Shown: one piece after another, positions 44,092 to 53,661 of the stretch
Position numbering within the stretch: the first letter of the stretch is position 1
Layout: each line of letters opens with the position of its first letter
Assembly: GCA_964441235.1 (NCBI GenBank)
Contig: CAYTUQ010000006.1
Coordinates: 1 to 64,000 of the forward strand
Direction: 5' to 3'
DNA length: 64,000 nt
Source of the DNA: BS750m-G69 sp964441235
GTDB taxonomy: Bacteria > Fidelibacterota > UBA2242
Position numbers and translations under genes: made by a program
The notes under the pieces: generated by a model
What the model saw: the letters and a program-made list of their open reading frames with translations, nothing else
The model's database searches: none
Told to the model about the DNA's origin: nothing

Positions 44092-45491
44092 GAAGATATT
44101 TTTTGAAGACCCGTTTGGTGACGGTTTTATCATTTATTTCTATTGTATGTTTTTTCGTTATTACGGGATGTGATTATAATGCTATTTCAGTTCCTGAGTT
44201 TCCTGACAGTCTCTCTGCTGTTTTCAACCCAGGGGAAGTAAAATATATCCCGATAAATCCTGCATGGAAGGGAAGTCCATGGAATTTTCATCATCCAATT
44301 GATATATATATTTCTATTGACGGTTATATATTTATTGCAGACAGCGGTAATGCTCGGGTTCTCGTTTTAGACAAAACCGGTAACATTATCAGTCAGGATG
44401 ACAACGGTAATGATTTTACAGCTCTGACAAATATCAGTGATGCTGATGACGCTTCGGGAAATATCAGTCCTGTAGGAATTGCGGTAGATTCAAAACTCAA
44501 TATTTACATTGTTGATATATCAGATAATATTTACTTATGGAATCAGTACATAAATAATGTTGGAGTGGATTCTGTAGCAAGTGCTATTATATACGTTAAT
44601 CTGGCTAATAGCAATATTAAAACTATCACTAATTTCTCCGAATCATATACTCTGGAAGACAGCGGCTACACAATAGACCATGCTGTTTTTCAATATAATC
44701 CTGATAAAGTTGATAGTATTTTAGCTCCACATGTGTTTTATGATGATTTATCAAAGGGATCTGCCCAATTTATAAGTGTCGCAGCAGCACCTTTTGGAGT
44801 AGAACAGATTTATGTGGCTGATAATGGTGAGCGCCAGAGAATTGCTATAATAAAAATGGAAAGAAGCGAATATCTAAAACTTAAGGATGGTACTAAGATA
44901 TGGCAGCATAAAGGCACTTTCCTTGGAAATGCTGCAACAGATGGAACAGGAGCAGGAACTGTGAATAATCCTCGCGGAATTTGTGTTGATGAGGAAGGTA
45001 ATATTTATTACACACAATTGGGAGTAAATTTTGGTTTTCACAAAATTAAAGAACTGCCTGGTTTTAATAATTGGACTTCCGCATTTATGCTGGGTGAGCA
45101 TGAGATCATGAATCTGGAACAATTTATTGAACCTTTTGACGTTTCTGTGGATGATGATGGAAATATTTTTGTTTTGAATTCCGGATTGGATGAGGTTCTG
45201 GAATTTGATAATTTCGGAAAATTTGTAAGAAAAGCCGGAATTAGAGAGGTACAGATAGATACGACAGTTATAGATACTATTATTACAAAAATTGATACTC
45301 TGGGACTTTCTTTCATTGATACTTCATACGTTGAACGAGATACTATTGTAACTCGTTTTTATAATGATTTATTAAATCACCCGGAAGGTATTTTTGTAGA
45401 TGACGAAGTGATTTATGTCGTTGATTCTGGTAATAATCAAATTCTTCGTTTCAAGTTGTCTTCTGAAGTAGATATAGAAATTCCTGAATAA
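44088..45491 (+). CDS. NHL-repeat lipoprotein
   Basis: 467 residues. Signal peptide with lipobox 'VITGC', then NHL/beta-propeller blades: 'PIDIYISIDGYIFIADSGNA', 'PVGIAVDSKLNIYIVD', 'PRGICVDEEGNIYYTQ', 'PFDVSVDDDGNIFVLNSG' and 'PEGIFVDDEVIYVVDSGNNQ'. A surface-anchored propeller of this kind usually binds protein or glycan. An ATGA overlap with the PorV-like gene couples translation. It is the last gene of the block; no strong terminator follows. Confidence 0.85.
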   Translation: MRRYFLKTRLVTVLSFISIVCFFVITGCDYNAISVPEFPDSLSAVFNPGEVKYIPINPAWKGSPWNFHHPIDIYISIDGYIFIADSGNARVLVLDKTGNIISQDDNGNDFTALTNISDADDASGNISPVGIAVDSKLNIYIVDISDNIYLWNQYINNVGVDSVASAIIYVNLANSNIKTITNFSESYTLEDSGYTIDHAVFQYNPDKVDSILAPHVFYDDLSKGSAQFISVAAAPFGVEQIYVADNGERQRIAIIKMERSEYLKLKDGTKIWQHKGTFLGNAATDGTGAGTVNNPRGICVDEEGNIYYTQLGVNFGFHKIKELPGFNNWTSAFMLGEHEIMNLEQFIEPFDVSVDDDGNIFVLNSGLDEVLEFDNFGKFVRKAGIREVQIDTTVIDTIITKIDTLGLSFIDTSYVERDTIVTRFYNDLLNHPEGIFVDDEVIYVVDSGNNQILRFKLSSEVDIEIPE

Positions 45492-46087
45492 ATAAATTTA
45501 AGGATATATTCTAACTGCCAGTAAAATAAGTATTTATAACCAACAGAATTACAGGCATATAGAAAAATGCCGAGGTCTGGAATCTCTATGAGAAAACACT
45601 GAACCTACAGAATATGGTTTTGACTAAGATAATTCTGCTGACTACGTGTTTTATTAACTTTGTGGGTTTCCAGCGGATTCGCTGCCATACTACAACCGAT
45701 TTTATCAGGGTTGAGAGTAGGCTGGAAAACCTGAGTAGATTTGTTCATTTTTTAAGTTATTGTGAATTTTATTCATCTTTAAATAAATGAAATGAGATTA
45801 ACACCATTCTTTAGAATGGTGAGGATAGGATCACCTACTATCACTTTGGAAGTCGGCTTAAGCCGACTTTTAGATTACACACTTTTTTATTATTCACCAT
45901 AATAAATTGTGGTGCTATTCTTATACTTATATTTATCTGACAATAAAAGCATGACATTGCACTAGATTTGGATAACAACATTTTGCCTGAATTATTTTCC
46001 TATAGTCTTCGATATGTGTCTTATAAGATACCAATATAATATAAGTCTTCGGTTTCGGATTTTAATAGGTAAATAAAATAATGAATG
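45492..46087. repeat. Intergenic region with a cluster of palindromes related to the MITE-like element
   Basis: No gene. Between 45802 and 45914 lie three hairpins in a row: CACCATTCTTTAGAATGGTG (45802-45821), AAGTCGGCTTAAGCCGACTT (45850-45869) and CACCATAATAAATTGTGGTG (45895-45914). The last is, in reverse complement, one base different from the hairpin at 24111-24130 inside the 220-bp insert at 24 kb, so this may be a relative or decayed copy. No terminal repeats or target duplication were found here. Confidence 0.6.
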
Positions 46088-46160
46088 TGGGCCCCCGGAG
46101 ATTCGAACTCCGAACCTACGGATTATGAGTCCGTTGCTCTAACCGTTGAGCTAGAGGCCC
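46088..46160 (-). tRNA. tRNA with CAU anticodon (elongator Met or lysidine-modified Ile2)
   Basis: 73 nt, complete cloverleaf. The acceptor GGGCCTC pairs with GGGGCCC (with one G-U), the D arm contains AGCTCAACGGTTAGAGC, the anticodon stem ACGGA/TCCGT encloses loop CTCATAA (anticodon CAT), and the T arm has GTTCGAATC. Discriminator A; CCA is not encoded. CAU is shared by initiator and elongator Met and by Ile2. The paired first acceptor base pair (G1-C72) argues against initiator; Met versus Ile2 is not resolved. Confidence 0.93.
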
Positions 46161-46233
46161 TTTTCAGAAAGCAGTTAAAATTATTTCTAATAACTGTTTT
46201 TTACAAGAAAAAATGCGATTTTTAAGTACAATT

Positions 46234-47013
46234 TTAATCAGTTTGAAATAGCCATTTTGTTAGATTGATAAATTCTCCTACTGCCAATGTTTCAGCGCGT
46301 CTATTCAAATCTATTGGACAGTTTATTTTATCTTTATTAATTAATTCGCTAAGCGAATTTTTCAAGGTTTTACGGCGTTTATTAAATGCTGTTTTTATTA
46401 CTTTTAAAAACACTTTTTGGAAATCTATGCTATCTTCCAATGTTTTTATCTGGATGGAAATCACAGAAGAAACGACTTTCGGGATAGGGCGGAAGACATT
46501 AGGTGAAATATGGAATTCCATTTTAGGTGAACCGTAATAATGAGAAAGAACAGACAATATCCCATAATCTTTATTATCAGGTTTCGCACAAATACGTTGC
46601 GCAATCTCTTTTTGGGCTAAAAATATTACATCCTTGATATGAATGGAATTTTCAAAGACTTTAAACAGAAGTGGGCTTGTGATATTGTATGGAATATTTC
46701 CAACGATCCTTACTTTTTTATTTGACTTAAATAATCGTGAATAGTTAAAGGTTAATACATCTGCTTGATGAAGTATGAAATTTATCTTATTAGAGAATTT
46801 ATCCTTTAATACAGGAATTAGATCACTATCAATTTCAAATGCATGAATAGTTGCTTTGCTGTCTATTAAAAATTGTGTTAAAGCACCTTTACCTGCGCCA
46901 ATTTCGATAATAATATCTTCCGGCTTGGGATCAATAGTCCTGACTATTTTTCGCAGGATATTCGGGTCAACTAAAAAATTCTGTCCCCATCTCTTTTTGG
47001 GATATATATTCAT
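46234..47013 (-). CDS. rsmA: 16S rRNA (adenine1518/1519-N6,N6)-dimethyltransferase
   Basis: KsgA/RsmA, which dimethylates the two adjacent adenines near the 3' end of 16S rRNA using SAM. Seen: 'KKRWGQNFLVDPNIL', the SAM-binding 'IIEIGAGKGALTQFL', 'FEIDSDL', the catalytic motif 'GNIPYNITSPLL' and C-terminal 'FNKRRKTLKNSL'. Length 259 is standard. Overlaps tatD by 4 bases, so it is the downstream partner in a two-gene unit. Confidence 0.95.
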   Translation of the reverse strand: MNIYPKKRWGQNFLVDPNILRKIVRTIDPKPEDIIIEIGAGKGALTQFLIDSKATIHAFEIDSDLIPVLKDKFSNKINFILHQADVLTFNYSRLFKSNKKVRIVGNIPYNITSPLLFKVFENSIHIKDVIFLAQKEIAQRICAKPDNKDYGILSVLSHYYGSPKMEFHISPNVFRPIPKVVSSVISIQIKTLEDSIDFQKVFLKVIKTAFNKRRKTLKNSLSELINKDKINCPIDLNRRAETLAVGEFINLTKWLFQTD

Positions 47014-47771
47014 TGTTGTAAATTGAAAAATCTATAAGCGGTTTCAGTTGTTCTTGAAGCCACATTGTCAATGGAACATCCTTTCAGTTCAGCAATTTTT
47101 TGAGCGATCAACGGAATATTTGCCGGTTCGTTTGTTTCTCCCCTTTTGCTTGAAGGAGTAAGAAAAGGAGAGTCAGTCTCAAGCATTAAACGATTAAATG
47201 GTACAACTTTGACTGCTTTTGCTGTTTTTTTACTACTGTAAGTTACACTACCTGTAAAAGAAATATGAAGTCCAAGTTGGAGCATCTCTTTCGCATAATC
47301 GGCATTACTTGAATAACAATGTAAAACACAATTATAATAGTTATTTTCAGTTAAAATATCTTTAATGTCTTTATCAGCTTGGCGGTTATGAATGACAACT
47401 GGCAGTTGCAGGTCTTTTGCTATTTCTATCTGCTCAGAGAAAAGTGCAATTTGGATTTCTTTAGGAGCATAGTTTCTATAATAATCTAATCCGGTTTCTC
47501 CGAAAGCAACTACCTTGTCGTGTTTGGTAAATTCTATAAGTTCTTTTTGCCAACCTGATTTTGCTGCTTCAGTGTCATGTGGATGTATACCAACTGATGC
47601 AAAAACGTTTGAATATTGTTTTGCCAAAAGAATTGCTTTTTTGGATGATGGGATATCAGTGCCAACACAAATCAATTTCTCTACACCAGCGTCTAATGAA
47701 CGCTTAATTACATCATTGGCTTGTTCATAAAGTGGAGAATAGTTTAGATGACAGTGAGTGTCGATAAACAT
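47010..47771 (-). CDS. TatD-family metal-dependent deoxyribonuclease
   Basis: 253-residue TIM-barrel hydrolase with all TatD metal ligands: 'FIDTHCHLNY' (two His), Glu in 'AFGETGLDYYR', His in 'PVVIHNRQAD', His in 'VLHCYSSN' and Asp in 'LETDSPFLTP'. Family members are 3'-5' DNases involved in DNA repair or fragmentation. The usual tatD-rsmA neighbourhood supports the call; metG lies just upstream, a frequent grouping. Confidence 0.93.
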   Translation of the reverse strand: MFIDTHCHLNYSPLYEQANDVIKRSLDAGVEKLICVGTDIPSSKKAILLAKQYSNVFASVGIHPHDTEAAKSGWQKELIEFTKHDKVVAFGETGLDYYRNYAPKEIQIALFSEQIEIAKDLQLPVVIHNRQADKDIKDILTENNYYNCVLHCYSSNADYAKEMLQLGLHISFTGSVTYSSKKTAKAVKVVPFNRLMLETDSPFLTPSSKRGETNEPANIPLIAQKIAELKGCSIDNVASRTTETAYRFFNLQQ

Positions 47772-47894
47772 CGTGTTGCAAAGTTCAAATTGATCAAAGA
47801 GATTTCTACTAGAGAGTTTTCAAAGTGAAATTTTGGAGAACACTTATTAGTCACTTTATTTAAAAATTTTCGATTTACAGTTTGCAATTCGGGT

Positions 47895-49778
47895 TTAGCT
47901 AATAAAAGATCCAGGTTCTATGCTATCGAATGTTGTTAATAAAGTTAGATTTTCACCTTTTTTTGCAGCAATCAGCATACCCTGGCTTTCTATCCCTCGG
48001 ATTTTTACAGGTTGCAAATTTGCGACAATGATGATTGTTTTTCCAATCAAGGTTTCCGGGTTGTAATATTGTGCGATTCCCGCTACAATCTGGCGTTTCT
48101 CTTCGCCAGTATCTATTGATAACTTCAGTAGTTTATCAGTTTTCGGAATCCTCTCTGCTGTAAGCACTTTTGCAGTAATTAGTTTTACTTTTGAAAAATC
48201 ATCAAAGGAAATCAATTTATCCTCTTTATTTTGTACTCCTTTTATAACCTCTTTTTTCTTGCTGATTCTTGGAAATAGAATTGATAGTTTGCCTAATTTT
48301 TCACCGGATTTCAATGTTCCCCATTCAAAAAATTTGTCTTTGTTATTAGCAGTTGGAAGTGCCTTTAAAAGCGTTGAGATTTTTTCAGGCATTATCGGGT
48401 GAAGAAGCAATGCAGCTATTCTAAGTCCTTCAGCGGCTGTGTATAAAACTGTTCCCGCTTCTTGTTTGTTTTGTTTTACTAAATGCCAGGGTTGGCGAAT
48501 TTCCATATATTTATTTATTGATCGAATAAATGTGATAATTGCCTCAACTGCTTCATTAAGATGCAGGTCATCAATTAGATTATGAACTTTTTGAGGAAGA
48601 GCTATTGCATTATCTTTTATTTTCAGTTCTTCTTTTCCATTAATAAAAATATTTGGAACGATTGAATCAAAATTTTTCCTTATCAATGTTGCAATTCTGC
48701 TGGCTAAGTTTCCAAAATCATTTGCAAGTTCAGAATTATATCTTCTAATAAAAATATCTTCGCTGAAGTTGGAATCCTGTCCAAGTACCATTTCTCTCAT
48801 AAGGAAGTATCGAACCGGGTCCACGCCATAGGAGTCAATTAAGTCCAGTGGCTTTACAATATTCTTCAGTGATTTTGACATTTTTGTTTCATCTACCATC
48901 CACCACCCATGAGCAAAGATTGTTTTAGGCATTGGAATGCCAATTGCCTTCATCATTGTAGGCCAATAGACACAATGTGTAGTAACGATATCTTTGCCAA
49001 CAAGATGATAATTTGCAGGCCACCATTTGTTGAATTTTTCCTCGTCCTGCTTGTATCCAATAGCAGTGATATAGTTCAGAAGAGCATCGAACCAGACATA
49101 GGTTACGTAATTGCAATCAAATGGTAATTCGATACCCCATTTTAGCCGTGATTTTGGTCGTGAGATACAAAGGTCGCCAAGTTTATTCTTTAAAAATCCC
49201 AGAACCTCGTTTTTTCTACTTTCAGGTTGGATAAATTCAGGATGTGTTTTAATGTATTCAATTAACCAATCCTGGTATTTACTCATGCGAAAGAAGTAGT
49301 TTTTTTCCTTGATATATTCAGGCTCTTTAAGATGTTGAGGGCACTTACCGTCAACTAGCTCCTTTTTCGTGTAGAAACGTTCACAACCAATACAATAATA
49401 TCCGCCATATTCGTGTTTGTATATTTCGCCTTTTTCATAAAGGTCTTGAAGTACTTTCTGGACGACTTTTATATGGAAATCATCAGTAGTACGGATGAAA
49501 AAGTCATTGGTAATTTCTAATTTTTCCCATGCTTTCTGAAAGTGAACAACCATTGTGTCACAGTGAACTTGCGGATCAATTCCTGCTTTTTCAGCAGCTT
49601 GCTGAACTTTTTGTCCATGTTCATCTACACCGGTCAGAAAAAATGTATCATCGCCTTTGTCTCTGTGATACCTTGCAAGAACATCAGCTAATATTGTGGT
49701 ATATGCATGACCTATATGTGGTTTGTCATTAACATAATAAATTGGGGTCGTAATGTAGAAGTGGTTGTTTTGTGCCAT
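47895..49778 (-). CDS. metG: Methionyl-tRNA synthetase with C-terminal tRNA-binding domain
   Basis: 627 residues, charges tRNA-Met. 'PHIGHAYTT' (HIGH, residues 21-24) and 'ETKMSKSLKN' (KMSKS) define the class I active site. The connective peptide has a zinc knuckle with CIGC and CPQH (three Cys and a His). Residues ~520-627 form the OB-fold tRNA-binding domain ('ITAKVLTAERIPKTDKLLKL', 'GIESQGMLIAA'), which also dimerises the enzyme. First in the group ahead of tatD/rsmA on this strand, downstream of ricT. Confidence 0.96.
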   Translation of the reverse strand: MAQNNHFYITTPIYYVNDKPHIGHAYTTILADVLARYHRDKGDDTFFLTGVDEHGQKVQQAAEKAGIDPQVHCDTMVVHFQKAWEKLEITNDFFIRTTDDFHIKVVQKVLQDLYEKGEIYKHEYGGYYCIGCERFYTKKELVDGKCPQHLKEPEYIKEKNYFFRMSKYQDWLIEYIKTHPEFIQPESRKNEVLGFLKNKLGDLCISRPKSRLKWGIELPFDCNYVTYVWFDALLNYITAIGYKQDEEKFNKWWPANYHLVGKDIVTTHCVYWPTMMKAIGIPMPKTIFAHGWWMVDETKMSKSLKNIVKPLDLIDSYGVDPVRYFLMREMVLGQDSNFSEDIFIRRYNSELANDFGNLASRIATLIRKNFDSIVPNIFINGKEELKIKDNAIALPQKVHNLIDDLHLNEAVEAIITFIRSINKYMEIRQPWHLVKQNKQEAGTVLYTAAEGLRIAALLLHPIMPEKISTLLKALPTANNKDKFFEWGTLKSGEKLGKLSILFPRISKKKEVIKGVQNKEDKLISFDDFSKVKLITAKVLTAERIPKTDKLLKLSIDTGEEKRQIVAGIAQYYNPETLIGKTIIIVANLQPVKIRGIESQGMLIAAKKGENLTLLTTFDSIEPGSFIS

Positions 49779-49804
49779 TATTATTAAGTGGTTTTATTTG
49801 AAAT

Positions 49805-50626
49805 CTACTTCAAAACTTTTATTTTTTTCTTGAAATCCTGAAGGGGAAATTCTTCTAATTGGTCATCTTCAAATTTTATAGTGACTGTCTTTTGGAAAAT
49901 ATCTATCTTTTCGATCGCTCCCATTTTATCCTCGTATTTAACTATAGAACCATAAGGCGGATAGTTCCTTAAGAATTCTGAATATATGTCATGTTCGTAT
50001 CTAAAACAGCATTTTAATTTTCCGCAGCAACCTGAAATTTTAGAAGGATTCATTGGAAGGTTCTGTTCTCTTACCAGTTGAGTGCTGACAGGTTCAAAAT
50101 CATCAATCCAATTGGTACAGCATAGCTGTTTTCCACAAGGACCAATTCCTCCCATTCTTCTCAGTTCTTCACGTGTGCTTATTTGTCTCATCTCAATACG
50201 TGTTTTGTATTCTGCAGCAAGAATTTTTACAAGCTCTCGGAAATCTATACGGTCGTCAGCAGTGTAGTAAAATATGATTTTTTTCCTATCGAGCCGATAC
50301 TCGACATCCACGAGTTTCATAGGGAGATGTAGCACTTCAATTTTTCTCTTGCAGAATTGGAAGGAAAATTTTTCTTTAATTCTGTTTTCATTATCTTGGA
50401 TTAGATCATTATTTGTAGCTTTTCTAATGATTGTAAAGGTATTTTCATCGTCACAGGGTGGCTTTTTGCCCGGATTTTCTGCAAGTGCTATTCCGATATC
50501 TTCTCCTCTATCAGCTTCAACAACCATGTGGTCGTTTTCTTTGATTGGGAATTCCATTGAATTGTGGAAATATTCACGCCGTGAACCTTTAAATTTTATT
50601 TTTACTAAAGGACTATTGTTGTTCAT
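49805..50626 (-). CDS. ricT: RicT/YaaT-like PSP1-domain regulatory protein
   Basis: 273 residues with the PSP1 C-terminal domain. It contains the Cys-rich iron-sulfur signature of this family: 'GIGPCGKQLCCTNW' and 'SGCCGKLKCCFRYE'. In Bacillus subtilis, RicT (YaaT) joins RicA and RicF in a complex that promotes RNase Y-dependent RNA maturation; outside Firmicutes the role is unproven. The start ATG abuts the holB stop, and the gene order holB-ricT-metG-tatD-rsmA is the same as in many bacteria, which supports the call. Confidence 0.88.
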   Translation of the reverse strand: MNNNSPLVKIKFKGSRREYFHNSMEFPIKENDHMVVEADRGEDIGIALAENPGKKPPCDDENTFTIIRKATNNDLIQDNENRIKEKFSFQFCKRKIEVLHLPMKLVDVEYRLDRKKIIFYYTADDRIDFRELVKILAAEYKTRIEMRQISTREELRRMGGIGPCGKQLCCTNWIDDFEPVSTQLVREQNLPMNPSKISGCCGKLKCCFRYEHDIYSEFLRNYPPYGSIVKYEDKMGAIEKIDIFQKTVTIKFEDDQLEEFPLQDFKKKIKVLK

Positions 50627-51763
50627 TTATTTATTCTTTCCGGGATTAATGGCGTCGTGTATTTTGAAAAACATGTTTAACAAAGCGAGGTTAATATATA
50701 CATTGCGTTGTATGAAATCAATACAATTTTCGATGGAAGCATTCAATTCAAAACCATCAAAATCGGGAAATGCTTTGACAAATTTTGAGATCTCTGTCTT
50801 TAAGTCTGAGTGGATAAGTTCTGTATCTGGACAGCCGGTTTTTATAACAGCAGCATCTCTGAACCAGGATGAGATCGATAACATAAGCAGAGTAAAATTT
50901 TCTGGTTCTTGTTTGTAAAGTGTAGAAAGTATTTCGATAAATTTATAGATTTTCTCAATGTTCCAAACAGCAATGGCACGTAGAATTTCCAGGGTTCTCT
51001 CTTTTAGTTTGGTTAGATCAGTTTCAGATAAATTGACTGCTTGATTTAAATCGCCGGATGATAAACGAATGATCAGGCGTCTGCGGTTTTCAGGAATTCC
51101 TTTTGAGGATAGAACCGACTCAAGTGAGGATTTGGGAAGAGGAGGGAAGTAAATAGGTTGGCAGCGTGAGTGAATTGTTGGGATTAATTTTCCCAATTTT
51201 GAACTGGTGAGAATGAAAATTGATTCAGGGGGTGGTTCCTCCAGTATTTTCAGGAATGCGTTTGAAGCCTGTTCGGTCATCAAATGTGCATCAAAAATGA
51301 TAACAACTTTCCAACCCTTTTCAGGGGAAGTGAGATAGATAGTTCTCTTAATCTCTCTTATAAAGTTGATTGAGATATGTTGGGCGTTTGTAATCGATAT
51401 TTTTTCATAAGGATTTTTGGCTTTCTTCTGGATAATGTTTTGGATTTCGTATATTTCGCTTTGTGAAAGACTCATAAATGGTTTTTTATCAGAAGAGGTA
51501 TCTTTTTTAATAGGTATTGGAAATACAAGCTGCAAGTTAGCATGCTCAAGGGTTTTCATTTTTCTACATGAAAGGCATTTACCACATGGTCGCTCATTAT
51601 TCGAATTGCAGTTAAGCATTGCAGCAAATTCGAGGGCGAAACCTTCATGTCCACTTCCCTCTGGTCCATAGAACAGATAAGCGTTTGCAACACGATCATG
51701 TTCCAGTGCATTTAAAAGCAAATTGCGATTGAAATCTTGATTTATTAGTGGAAATAGGCTCAT
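50627..51763 (-). CDS. holB: DNA polymerase III delta' subunit (clamp loader)
   Basis: 378 residues from the ATG at 51763; the frame continues to 51781, but the ATG at 51763 overlaps the upstream gene's stop as ATGA. The clamp-loader AAA+ fold is visible: a P-loop remnant 'FYGPEGSGHEGFALEFA', in which the usual Lys is His, so it should not bind ATP; a four-Cys zinc site (CNSNNERPCGKCLSC); and the arginine-finger motif 'SRC' in 'IHSRCQPIYFP'. 'NAFLKILEEPP' is the family sensor region. This is as expected for a non-ATPase delta' subunit. Confidence 0.92.
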   Translation of the reverse strand: MSLFPLINQDFNRNLLLNALEHDRVANAYLFYGPEGSGHEGFALEFAAMLNCNSNNERPCGKCLSCRKMKTLEHANLQLVFPIPIKKDTSSDKKPFMSLSQSEIYEIQNIIQKKAKNPYEKISITNAQHISINFIREIKRTIYLTSPEKGWKVVIIFDAHLMTEQASNAFLKILEEPPPESIFILTSSKLGKLIPTIHSRCQPIYFPPLPKSSLESVLSSKGIPENRRRLIIRLSSGDLNQAVNLSETDLTKLKERTLEILRAIAVWNIEKIYKFIEILSTLYKQEPENFTLLMLSISSWFRDAAVIKTGCPDTELIHSDLKTEISKFVKAFPDFDGFELNASIENCIDFIQRNVYINLALLNMFFKIHDAINPGKNK

Positions 51764-52974
51764 GCTCTTTTTGCTAACCAATCTTCAGGATTAAGTTTTA
51801 TCTTATTTTTCCATATTTCAAAGTGCAGTATTGAACCACTTAAAGTACCTGATTCTCCAACATTCGCTATTACAGTACCGGTTAAAACATACTGTTTTTC
51901 ATAGATATGAACGTATTCTACGTGAGTATAAACTGTATAAAATCCGGAACCGTGATCAATTATTATTGTATTTCCAAAACCTCTGATGTAGGTAATAGTT
52001 GTTACTACACCATCCAGAATTGCTTTAACAGGTGTGCCTTTTTCTGCTTTAATATCTATTCCAGAATTTTCAGTGATAGTTTTTAGTACGGGATTTTTTT
52101 GTGTACCGAATTTTGAAACGATTTTTCCTCGAACTGGCCAGATAAGTTTCCCCTGATTTAAAAGGAAGGGATTGTCTGCCCTTACACCGGAAAGTGCTCT
52201 CTGGCGTGTTAGCTCCCTTCGGCGTATTTCCCGCTCTTTTTCGAGATTAGCAATTAATTTGGATAGTTTTACTGCAGCTTTTTCCTTTTCCTTAATTTGG
52301 GCAAGAAGATTATTTTTATTTCTTCTTGCCTTATTTATCCGCTGTTTCCTGAGATTTTTTTGCTTGGATAGGCTATTTTGATATGTCTTTTTCTCGTTTA
52401 TGATTTTCTCTTTGTCCTCTAATTCAGCTATCATTTTGTGTTTTTTATTATCTATTGTGGTAATGTTGAGTCTGATTTCTTTTGAAGTGTTTTTATCGAT
52501 ATCTGAAATGATACGAAGATATTTGTATCGGTAGATCGCCTGATTTAATGATTGAGAAGTCAGAATAAGTTCCCAGTCATTATATTCTCCTTTTTTGTAT
52601 ATATTGACTAAACGCTTTGCAAAGTTAGATTTCAATTTAGTCAAATTATTTTCCAGTTTTTTTATAGATCTGCTTGTAGATTGGATTTCTCTCTCTTTTT
52701 GTTTCTGTTCACGATTGAGTTGAGAAATCATTTTTTCAGTTAAGCTAATATTTTTTTCTGTTTCATTAAGTTTGGTTAATAGAGATTTTTCCTTAGCATC
52801 TGTCTTTTTTAGGTTTTCTTTAAATTGTTTTATATCAGTTCGGATTTTTTCCAATTCATCTGATTTGTACTCAATTTTTTTGTTAATGTCCTTTTCCTGA
52901 AGAATTAGAGATTCAGGTACCAGAATTATAAAAAGTAACGATGCTATTATCAATTTGTTAAATTGTATTCTCAT
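51760..52974 (-). CDS. EnvC-like murein hydrolase activator (coiled coil plus degenerate LytM domain)
   Basis: 404 residues: signal peptide, then ~220 residues of charged coiled coil, then a LytM/M23 domain (~280-404: 'GIDIKAEKGTPVKAILDGVV', 'IIIDHGSGFYTVYTHVE', 'ILHFEIW'). Two catalytic positions are altered: the His that normally precedes GxDI is Asn ('ENSGIDI'), and the HxH pair reads I-L-H. This pattern, with an N-terminal coiled coil, is that of EnvC, which has no hydrolase activity of its own but activates amidases at the division septum under FtsEX control. Neither ftsEX nor an amidase is in the window. Confidence 0.85.
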   Translation of the reverse strand: MRIQFNKLIIASLLFIILVPESLILQEKDINKKIEYKSDELEKIRTDIKQFKENLKKTDAKEKSLLTKLNETEKNISLTEKMISQLNREQKQKEREIQSTSRSIKKLENNLTKLKSNFAKRLVNIYKKGEYNDWELILTSQSLNQAIYRYKYLRIISDIDKNTSKEIRLNITTIDNKKHKMIAELEDKEKIINEKKTYQNSLSKQKNLRKQRINKARRNKNNLLAQIKEKEKAAVKLSKLIANLEKEREIRRRELTRQRALSGVRADNPFLLNQGKLIWPVRGKIVSKFGTQKNPVLKTITENSGIDIKAEKGTPVKAILDGVVTTITYIRGFGNTIIIDHGSGFYTVYTHVEYVHIYEKQYVLTGTVIANVGESGTLSGSILHFEIWKNKIKLNPEDWLAKRA

Positions 52975-53152
52975 AAAACTTGTTCAAAATAATGATATTG
53001 GGATTGAAATTCAAGATTATAAACTTGAAAAATCCGTTTAATTGGGGGAAAAATGAATGTATTAGAATTAGTGATTGGTTAAAAACATTGGATATTAAAA
53101 AATCTTATATTATGTTTATAAAAATTGTAATTAAAAAATAGTGAGTTAATTT

Positions 53153-53659
53153 ATGGAAAATGCTTTTTGGGGAAATATTTTTAAAGGATGGAGAAAAGAA
53201 GAAAATCCGACAGTTCTCACTTTGAAACAGGTACCCATTTTTAAGGGATTTAGCAACAAACAGTATCGGGAAATAGAAAATTTAATCCATGAACGTACTT
53301 ATAAACCAAATGAGTATGTTTTTAAAAAGAAGGCTCCCGGAGTAGGAATGTATATTATATTGTCCGGTAAAGTTGAGATTTTTATTGAAGAAGCAGATGG
53401 TAAAAAACAGACTCTTGCGGAATTGAAAGAGGGGGATTTCTTTGGTGAGCTCTCTTTATTAGATGAAGAGGTACGTTCAGCTTCTGCTTTAGCCAAAGAG
53501 CATTCTACACTTTTAGGATTCTTCAGACCTGATTTATTCTCCCTTCTTGAGAGAAATCCAGAGCTTGGGAATAAAATTCTCTTGAATCTGGCTCGTGTTA
53601 TTGGTGCACGCCTCAGGAAAACCAATGAGCTTTTAACTGAAAGTCAAGCAGCGGAATAA
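53153..53659 (+). CDS. Cyclic-nucleotide-binding domain protein
   Basis: 168 residues, essentially one CAP/CNB domain: 'VPIFKGFSNKQYREIENLIH', 'YIILSGKVEIFIEE' and the phosphate-binding cassette 'GDFFGELSLLDEEVRSASA', with the Glu and Arg that contact ribose and phosphate. The C-terminal helix ('VIGARLRKTNELLTE') is not a helix-turn-helix, so this is a stand-alone sensor rather than a transcription factor. It lies 2 bases upstream of the AI-2E gene, so it could gate or modulate that transporter; inference only. Confidence 0.85.
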   Translation: MENAFWGNIFKGWRKEENPTVLTLKQVPIFKGFSNKQYREIENLIHERTYKPNEYVFKKKAPGVGMYIILSGKVEIFIEEADGKKQTLAELKEGDFFGELSLLDEEVRSASALAKEHSTLLGFFRPDLFSLLERNPELGNKILLNLARVIGARLRKTNELLTESQAAE

Positions 53660-53661
53660 AT

